Shown in pieces: positions 1 through 4,309 of a stretch of DNA of 7,628 nt; position 1 is the first letter of the stretch; each line of letters begins with the position of its first letter. The position numbers and the translations under genes are program-made. Source of the stretch: Clostridiales bacterium (lineage in GTDB: Bacteria; Bacillota; Clostridia; Saccharofermentanales; UBA5734); assembly GCA_007135995.1 (NCBI GenBank), contig SLHU01000133.1, positions 1-7,628 on the forward strand. Reading direction: 5' to 3'. Below the pieces are notes generated by a model that saw only the letters and a program-made list of their open reading frames with translations, searched no databases and was not told the DNA's origin.

Positions 1-72
1 ACCCCTTTTGGTCCGGGAAAATCACTCTTTTGGGGGAGGTCGTCTTCTTTTTATCATGCTATTTTTATATTG
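1..72. repeat. 72-bp dispersed repeat, left copy
   Basis: This segment matches 7108-7179 without gaps at a constant offset of 7107, with 57 of 72 bases identical by hand count. Two blocks are perfectly conserved: 19-39 (including TCACTCTTTTGGGGGAGG) and 54-67 (TCATGCTATTTTTA). The middle (40-53) is diverged. The copy may continue left of the window. It could be the end of an insertion sequence or MITE, or a repeated untranslated leader. Read on the minus strand it ends in a purine-rich AAAAGGGGT, like the ribosome-binding-site end of the right copy. The identity of the element is not known to me. Confidence 0.8.
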
Positions 73-108
73 GCTTCTATGATAAATCCTGCATGGATGC
101 ATAGAACC
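72..108. other. stem-loop next to the left repeat
   Basis: TTCTATG (75-81) pairs perfectly with CATAGAA (100-106). The stem extends through GG (72-73) and CC (107-108) if C74 is bulged. Inside the loop, ATCC (86-89) pairs with GGAT (95-98) around TGCAT. No T-run follows, so this is not an ordinary terminator. It starts exactly where similarity between the two 72-bp repeats stops, so it could be part of a mobile-element end or a leader of the downstream flavoprotein gene. No convincing promoter was seen between here and 220. Confidence 0.45.
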
Positions 109-220
109 AGGACTCAAACGGCCTTTTACATAAGCATTATGAATCAGGGCGTTTACTGTTTCAGCCAGCCTGTGAAGACAGTTTTCCCGGGCTACTATTA
201 ATTGTATGAGGATGAACGAA

Positions 221-613
221 ATGAAAAAATGGAAAAAAGTACTTATTGGAATTGTTGCTGTCGTTGTGATGATCGGTCTTGCCGGACTGTTTTTTGCTTC
301 TCAGGGATTGGATGAAGGTAAACAGGTCTCAATTAACGAAGTTGATCTTTCGAAGTTAGATGACGGTGTATATACAGGATCTTATGACCACGGACGATGG
401 ACCAATCAGGTGGAAATCAGAGTGGAAAACCACGAAATGGTGGAAATCAGAAAAGTTGAAGGCTTTGAGCACAAAGCAGCTATGGAGACAATCCATGAGC
501 GCGTTTTAGAAAGCCAATCTCTGCTGGTGGATGTTGTTTCCGGAGCAACTGTTTCAAGCAAAGCCTATTTGAAGGCAATCGAGCATGCTTTGCAGGGAGA
601 TCCGGTTCGATAA
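221..613 (+). CDS. membrane-anchored FMN-binding domain protein
   Basis: The product (130 residues) is a small FMN_bind-family flavoprotein. Residues 1-6 are basic (MKKWKK) and are followed by one hydrophobic helix at about 7-27, so it should be anchored in the membrane with the domain outside. The domain starts at about residue 47 (DDGVYTGSY) and ends with D104-V-V-S107-G-A-T110. This fits the Dxx(S/T)GAT motif at which ApbE-type transferases attach FMN through the threonine (family knowledge, as in RnfG and NqrC), so T110 is the likely attachment site. An ATG at 206 is also in frame, but GAGG at 208-211 sits nine bases before the ATG at 221, which favours 221. No ApbE or redox partner is present in the window. 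It may work with the next gene, 126 bases downstream, in extracytoplasmic electron transfer; that is inference. Confidence 0.85.
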   Translation: MKKWKKVLIGIVAVVVMIGLAGLFFASQGLDEGKQVSINEVDLSKLDDGVYTGSYDHGRWTNQVEIRVENHEMVEIRKVEGFEHKAAMETIHERVLESQSLLVDVVSGATVSSKAYLKAIEHALQGDPVR

Positions 614-618
614 TCATT

Positions 619-634
619 TCGCATCTTATTGCGA
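619..634 (+). other. small hairpin after the flavoprotein gene
   Basis: TCGCA (619-623) and TGCGA (630-634) form a perfect 5-bp stem with a 6-base loop, six bases after the flavoprotein stop codon. A T-run (640-644) follows after five other bases. It could be a weak terminator, but the stem is short and the T-run is not directly adjacent. Confidence 0.3.
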
Positions 635-640
635 TACAGT

Positions 641-671
641 TTTTGTCCGGTTCTCCAAGAACAGGACAGAA
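641..671 (+). other. strong intergenic hairpin
   Basis: TGTCC (644-648) pairs with GGACA (664-668), and GTTCT (650-654) pairs with AGAAC (658-662). They are separated by one G/A mismatch and closed by a CCA loop. As RNA, the flanking bases 641-643 can also pair with 669-671. No T-run follows, so it is probably not a terminator. It could be an operator, an RNA processing or stability element, or a device setting different expression of the genes on either side. Confidence 0.5.
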
Positions 672-739
672 TGACAACAGCAGATACATTCAGGAGCCAG
701 ACCGGTCGTAGTGTCACGCTCACAAATGGAGGTTTTCAC

Positions 740-1798
740 ATGTACGCGCCTTTCACATTAAACATAAGCCCGATGGAGCGGTTGTTCCTCATCAACTTTG
801 AGAAAGATCCGGATGACCTTTACATTGGCTTTGAGCCGCAGTGGTTTGATGATGTCGTCTACGGGACCGGTTTAAGAATCATTGCCTGGCGCAAGGATGG
901 CTATATCGATGTCTACCAGCAGCCAGGACTGACCCGGGAGGAAAAAATTGACGTAGCAGCAAAGGGGCTTGCTGATACCATTATCAGGCCTATGACCCAT
1001 GCCCGGTTCAACGTGACTACAAGCGGCGTTGATGTGGCCTTCGCCTTTGAGGACAAAGCCGGCCGAAAAGTGGCAGTTGAAATTGTAGAAAAAAGCCGGA
1101 AACCAACCAGGCCGTTTTCATTATTGGCGCCTGTTGGAAGCTCTTCGGCCAATCCCTCGTCTCTGCCGGTCTATCTGATGTTTAAGTTTGACTTTGTCCG
1201 CCGGGCGAATACTGACGTAACCATCAGCATTGACGGGCGTATGCATCAAGCAGATACCTTCCCATTTCCGCTCAATGGGTCCCGCGTGTATTTCATGCGC
1301 TACAGTGCTGAAACATTTCTGGTGGACTGGTGCCCGGCACAGTCGCAGGCGCTCGCGCCGCTTAGCGGGGAAGGAAACAAGCTTCACGGACCGGATGACA
1401 CGCTCTATGAGCTTTCAGGCCAGCAGGACTGCCCCGCATTTACCCGTATCCGTTCAAGCCGCAAAAGCCATCACTTCGCAGCTGAGTTTCACCCGCCCTT
1501 TCCGGAAATAACGCACATCGCGGATAATAATTCGTTTAGCGGTGAATTCGTGCTTGGCGCCGAAGCGTCTGCGGGGGTGGTGAGAGGCACTTATCAGGTC
1601 AGCCGCAGCGGCGAGGAGGTAGATATAACCCTTAAGCCTAACGGCTGGACACCGCTCCCAAGGACGCTGTTTCTGAAGTTCTTTTTTTATGCCGTCAGAA
1701 TCTTCCGCCAGTGGCCGAAAACCTACCTGTGGACTGCTAAAATCAAGCTTGGTGAAGACGCCCCGCCCTTTATGGAATCCAGATGGACGAGAATCTGA
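740..1798 (+). CDS. conserved-looking protein of unknown function, 352 residues
   Basis: I do not recognise this family. The ATG at 740 is chosen because GGAGG (728-732) lies seven bases upstream; the same frame is open back to 629 but without a comparable site. There is no signal peptide and no clear membrane helix, so it is probably cytoplasmic. The chain looks rich in beta strands, with alternating hydrophobic and charged residues. Visible landmarks are a GSSSANPSSLPVY segment (133-145), a histidine-containing AEFHPPFPE stretch in the last third, and an aromatic, basic KFFFYAVRIFRQWPKTYLW (313-331) near the end. A two-domain lipocalin-like fold (AttH/CrtC-like) is one possibility, but I cannot show it. 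It follows the FMN-binding gene in the same direction across a hairpin-bearing spacer, so a shared function is possible but unproven. Confidence 0.75.
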   Translation: MYAPFTLNISPMERLFLINFEKDPDDLYIGFEPQWFDDVVYGTGLRIIAWRKDGYIDVYQQPGLTREEKIDVAAKGLADTIIRPMTHARFNVTTSGVDVAFAFEDKAGRKVAVEIVEKSRKPTRPFSLLAPVGSSSANPSSLPVYLMFKFDFVRRANTDVTISIDGRMHQADTFPFPLNGSRVYFMRYSAETFLVDWCPAQSQALAPLSGEGNKLHGPDDTLYELSGQQDCPAFTRIRSSRKSHHFAAEFHPPFPEITHIADNNSFSGEFVLGAEASAGVVRGTYQVSRSGEEVDITLKPNGWTPLPRTLFLKFFFYAVRIFRQWPKTYLWTAKIKLGEDAPPFMESRWTRI

Positions 1799-1799
1799 T

Positions 1800-2000
1800 C
1801 CAAGCGTTAGCATTTGGCATGACGCAATACCTAATTATTTCATCTTTGAAGAAAACATCATAACGTTCAACGGAGCTGGTGATATTTTATTTAATCCTTT
1901 GAGAGGGATTTTGCCGTTAGCCGCTTTTTTAGCTTTGGGACTCTGGATCAGAAAAAAACGCATTGGCCGCGATCAGCAGGCATCAATAAACGGCGAATAA
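1800..2000 (+). pseudogene. possible C-terminal remnant of a membrane protein
   Basis: Just after the 352-residue gene, one frame reads a protein-like tail: FNGAGDILFNPLRG, then a hydrophobic segment (ILPLAAFLALGLWI) followed by RKKRIGR. This is a typical membrane helix with positive residues at its inner end, and it terminates at a TAA at 2000. No ATG, GTG or ribosome binding site lies in this frame after 1798. The upstream part of the frame overlaps the previous gene and looks like a chance reading. It may be the surviving end of a truncated gene, or a chance open frame. The parent family is not identifiable. Confidence 0.3.
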
Positions 2001-2213
2001 GCATGGACTTTAATCCCTTCGCCAGAACCTGAATTTTGCCAATACCCCGCGAAGCCGCCGGCGTGCAGCGGGCACAATATCTGACCATTTTGGGTTTCAA
2101 TACAGCAGGAAGAGATGAATGGAAGCCTTGATTACGTCTGGCAGAATGAATAAATATAAGTTAAGATGGTGTATATTAAGTTCATTGATAATCGGTCTGT
2201 GACTGATAATGGA
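2001..2213. other. intergenic region, no convincing gene
   Basis: An inverted pair CCCGC (2046-2050) and GCGGG (2068-2072) could form a hairpin with a long loop. A 32-codon open stretch (2033-2131) has no start or recognisable similarity. A 27-codon ORF starts at ATG 2119, with AGGAAGAG just before it, and ends at TGA 2202. From its internal methionine at 2146 it reads MNKYKLRWCILSSLIIGL, which looks like the start of a signal peptide cut short. These are possible traces of decayed genes and none is called as functional. Confidence 0.35.
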
Positions 2214-2252
2214 TTTTAAAGACGTTGAACCTGTGGTGCTATGATCACCGCA
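2214..2252 (+). repeat. tandem promoter repeat, copy 1
   Basis: This 39-bp unit matches 2255-2293 at 34 of 39 positions with a 41-bp period. It begins TTTTAAAGACGTTG and ends with a -10-like TATGAT (2240-2245) between GGTG and CACC. In this copy the arms extend to CTGTGGTG and CACCGCAG, an 8-bp stem if one G-U pair is allowed, around a 7-base loop. No good -35 box is present at the right distance, which suggests an activator site in the TTTTAAAGACGTTG half (inference). Confidence 0.75.
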
Positions 2253-2254
2253 GG

Positions 2255-2293
2255 TTTTAAAGACGTTGTAAATTTGGTGCTATAATCACCGCA
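2255..2293 (+). promoter_or_regulatory. tandem promoter repeat, copy 2, likely sulfatase promoter
   Basis: This is the second unit of the tandem pair. Its -10 box is a perfect TATAAT (2281-2286), again inside GGTG...CACC, and it lies 38 bases before the sulfatase start codon. That fits a transcript beginning near 2293 with a leader of about 30 bases. The region 17 bases upstream (TAAAGA, 2258-2263) is a poor -35 match, so the promoter is either weak or activated through the conserved TTTTAAAGACGTTG segment (2255-2268). The inverted repeat over the -10 could also bind a repressor. The regulator is unknown; the LuxR protein encoded at 4310-7021 is one candidate. Confidence 0.6.
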
Positions 2294-2324
2294 TACCCGC
2301 CAGGTGTCTCGAAAGGAGCCCGAC

Positions 2325-3872
2325 ATGCCGAAGAATGTACTTTTTCTGACCAGCGACCAGCAGCATTGGATGACCCTTGGATATCTCAATCCGGAGGTTC
2401 AGACACCTCATCTGGACCGATTGGCTAAAAGTGGCATGACCTTTCATCGCGCTTATACCGTCAATCCCACCTGCACGCCGACACGCGCCAGCTGGATAAC
2501 AGGTCAATACCCCAGCACTCACGGCGCATACAGCCTGGGTACCAGGCTGTCCGAACAAGTCCCCACCATAGGGGACGCATTGCAACGTGCGGGTATATTT
2601 ACAGGGCTTGTCGGCAAGGCACACTTTCAGCCCTTGCTTTCCGCGGAAGATTATCCGTCCGTGGAGGCCTACCCGCTGCTGCACGACCTGGACTACTGGA
2701 AGCACCATACCGGTCCGTTTTATGGTTTTGAACACGCTGAGCTGGCGCGAAACCATACCGACGAATCGCATGCCGGGCAGCATTATGCTCTTTGGATGAA
2801 AGAAAAGGGATATGAAAACTGGCGGGAATATTTTCTTCCGAATCCACCTCAATTCAGGTTGCCCGGGGATCAATACACAGCGTCTCAGCATCAGCGCAGA
2901 AAACCAGGGGAAGCATGGGAAATTCCTGAGGAAATTCACTACAACGCCTGGATTGCCGAGCGCACCAATACCTTGATGGCGAAGCATGCCAGGGAAAATC
3001 GCCCCTTCTTCCTCTGGGCCAGTTTCTTTGACCCTCACCCGGAATATATGGTACCTGAACCTTATGCCAGCATGTATGATCCGGCGAAGGTTACGGTTCC
3101 CTGTCATACAGAAGGCGAGTTTGATGACAAGCCTCCTTACTTTAAAAAAGCACTGGAACAGCATCCGGACTTTTCCGCCTTTGCCGAGCCGGGTGGTCAT
3201 GGCATTCACGGCGCGGGCTCCCACCTTAAATCAGATGAAGAGAAAGCAAAAAATATCGCAGCCATGTACGGGATGGTCACGATGCTGGATACTTATATTG
3301 GCAAGATCCTGGATCAGCTGGAAGCGCTGGGCCTCACCAAAGAGACGCTTGTCTGCTTCACTACGGATCATGGCGATTTCTGGGGCCAGCACGGCCTTAC
3401 GGCCAAAGCGATTCATCATTACGAGGATCTGCTTCGTGTTCCCCTTATTGTCAGCTGTCCCGGCACCGTTCCGGCGGGCATTATCAGTGACGCCCTGCAG
3501 TCCACAGTAGATCTGGCTCCCACATTTCTGAGTATGCTGGATCTTCCTGTCCCCGGCAGTATGCAGGGGGTAGATGAAAGTGCTGTCTGGCGGGGTGAAC
3601 GACCCTCTATCCGTGAGCATGTGATTGTAGAAAACCGTCACCAGCCCACCACCATGAACCTGCGCACCTATATAAACAAGCACTACAAAATGACTGTCCA
3701 CTTCCGGCAATCCTATGGGGAACTGTATCATCTGGAAGAAGATCCGGCAGAAATGATCAACCATTGGGAAGACCCGGCTTATGCGGAAATCAAAAGCAAA
3801 TTATTGCTGTCGTTTCTGTATGCCGAGATGGAAAAGGAAATACTTCCAATGCCTCGAATTGCAGGCGCATAG
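2325..3872 (+). CDS. S1-family sulfatase (formylglycine-dependent type)
   Basis: The product (515 residues) is a complete sulfatase of the alkaline phosphatase superfamily, expected to hydrolyse a sulfate ester. The Cys-type signature C50-T-P-T-R54-ASWITG marks the cysteine that is converted to formylglycine. Likely metal ligands are D11 and Q12 (TSDQQ) and D348 and H349 (TTDHGD). Other family active-site positions are K98 and H100 (GKAHF), H238 (FDPHPEY) and K361. The C-terminal subdomain carries the usual GELYHLEEDPAE motif. There is no signal peptide, so it should be cytoplasmic and act on an imported small substrate. The ATG at 2325 has AGGAG (2314-2318) six bases upstream, which is better than the in-frame GTG at 2304. 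The substrate is not predictable from sequence, and phosphonate monoester hydrolases share this fold and signature. A maturase such as anSME is not encoded in the window. Confidence 0.92.
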   Translation: MPKNVLFLTSDQQHWMTLGYLNPEVQTPHLDRLAKSGMTFHRAYTVNPTCTPTRASWITGQYPSTHGAYSLGTRLSEQVPTIGDALQRAGIFTGLVGKAHFQPLLSAEDYPSVEAYPLLHDLDYWKHHTGPFYGFEHAELARNHTDESHAGQHYALWMKEKGYENWREYFLPNPPQFRLPGDQYTASQHQRRKPGEAWEIPEEIHYNAWIAERTNTLMAKHARENRPFFLWASFFDPHPEYMVPEPYASMYDPAKVTVPCHTEGEFDDKPPYFKKALEQHPDFSAFAEPGGHGIHGAGSHLKSDEEKAKNIAAMYGMVTMLDTYIGKILDQLEALGLTKETLVCFTTDHGDFWGQHGLTAKAIHHYEDLLRVPLIVSCPGTVPAGIISDALQSTVDLAPTFLSMLDLPVPGSMQGVDESAVWRGERPSIREHVIVENRHQPTTMNLRTYINKHYKMTVHFRQSYGELYHLEEDPAEMINHWEDPAYAEIKSKLLLSFLYAEMEKEILPMPRIAGA

Positions 3873-4045
3873 CGCTTGTCCGGATGGGTCGGACGGCTGA
3901 GGCTGCAGATGCAAACGTTCTTCTGGCATCTGAACAGGACCGCTGGCTGACCGGACTGCTGGTGTATGTTGACGGCGGCTGGCGGAAGCATCAGCAAATT
4001 AATTTTAATGGCCAGATGCAGTCAGCAGATCAACTCCTAATTTAA
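3866..4045 (+). pseudogene. short-chain dehydrogenase (SDR), C-terminal remnant
   Basis: A frame overlapping the sulfatase stop codon reads RIALVRMGRTAEAADANVLL, then ASEQDRWLTG, then LLVYVDGGW. This is the typical final segment of classical SDR oxidoreductases (GRMG.PEE.A..VLFLASD...ITGQ...VDGGW). The Rossmann NAD(P)-binding glycine motif and the catalytic Ser/Tyr/Lys part are missing, and the upstream part of the frame is only a shadow of the sulfatase gene. It cannot encode an active enzyme. A deletion probably joined the 3' end of an SDR gene to the end of the sulfatase gene. About 20 unrelated-looking residues follow VDGGW before the TAA stop. The remnant suggests an earlier catabolic cluster including an NAD(P)-dependent sugar or alcohol dehydrogenase. 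Confidence 0.8.
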
Positions 4046-4197
4046 TCACATCAACCGGCACTGCCGGCATAGATCATACGAATGAGTAAACCACATTAAC
4101 GATGATGAGCGCTATGTAAGCTGCGGCTGTATATGAAGAAGGTGACGTAACACTCCCTGGATTAAAATGACTTTGTGCATTTATTTGCTTATATTTT
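4046..4197. other. intergenic region with a GC-rich hairpin
   Basis: CCGGC (4055-4059) and GCCGG (4063-4067) form a perfect 5-bp stem with an ACT loop. No T-run follows on either strand, so a standard intrinsic terminator for the sulfatase is not seen. On the minus strand, about 4076-4135 reads a hydrophobic tail (YTAAAYIALIIVNVVYSFV, then stop) that might be the end of a lost membrane protein, without further support. Otherwise nothing recognisable. Confidence 0.35.
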
Positions 4198-4228
4198 TTG
4201 ACTGATGAAACAGTAAAAATGATATAAT
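4198..4228 (+). promoter_or_regulatory. sigmaA-type extended -10 promoter of the LuxR regulator
   Basis: TTGACT (4198-4203) is a near-consensus -35 box and TATAAT (4223-4228) a perfect -10, with a 19-base spacer. TG at 4220-4221 makes an extended -10 (TGaTATAAT), which compensates for the long spacer. Transcription would start near 4235, giving a leader of about 75 bases before the TTG start at 4310. A 5-bp inverted repeat, TATCT-GCGA-AGATA (4228-4241), lies over the expected start point and could be an operator. Confidence 0.75.
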
Positions 4229-4251
4229 ATCTGCGAAGATAAGCAATTAAG

Positions 4252-4264
4252 AAAACCGGGTTTT
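4252..4264. promoter_or_regulatory. 13-bp palindrome in the regulator leader, possible operator
   Basis: AAAACC-G-GGTTTT is a perfect odd-length palindrome lying about 20-30 bases after the predicted transcription start of the LuxR-family gene. The position and symmetry suit a repressor or autoregulatory site. Its binding protein is unknown. Confidence 0.4.
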
Positions 4265-4309
4265 GTTCAGATTGAACACTCATTTTTCTTTCAGTCAGGC
4301 ACGAAGACA

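Noticed and set aside
171..198. Possible promoter for the FMN-binding gene (TACTAT as a -10)
   Set aside because: There is no acceptable -35 box at the right distance, and the -10 would lie unusually close to the start codon.
2286..3224. Long minus-strand open frame (312 codons) opposite the sulfatase
   Set aside because: It overlaps a sulfatase gene with clear catalytic motifs and has no family-like sequence, so it is an antisense shadow of that gene's codon pattern.
2986..3510. Plus-strand open frame of 174 codons inside the sulfatase gene
   Set aside because: It is out of frame with the well-supported sulfatase, and its product shows no recognisable pattern.
4055..4067. GC-rich hairpin considered as the sulfatase terminator
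   Set aside because: The stem is perfect but no T-run follows on either strand, so intrinsic termination is not supported.
4151..4176. Partial resemblance of the segment upstream of the regulator promoter to the TTTTAAAGACGTTG unit of the sulfatase promoter
   Set aside because: The match (TTAAAATGACTTTG) needs a gap and several mismatches in AT-rich DNA, so it is not better than chance.
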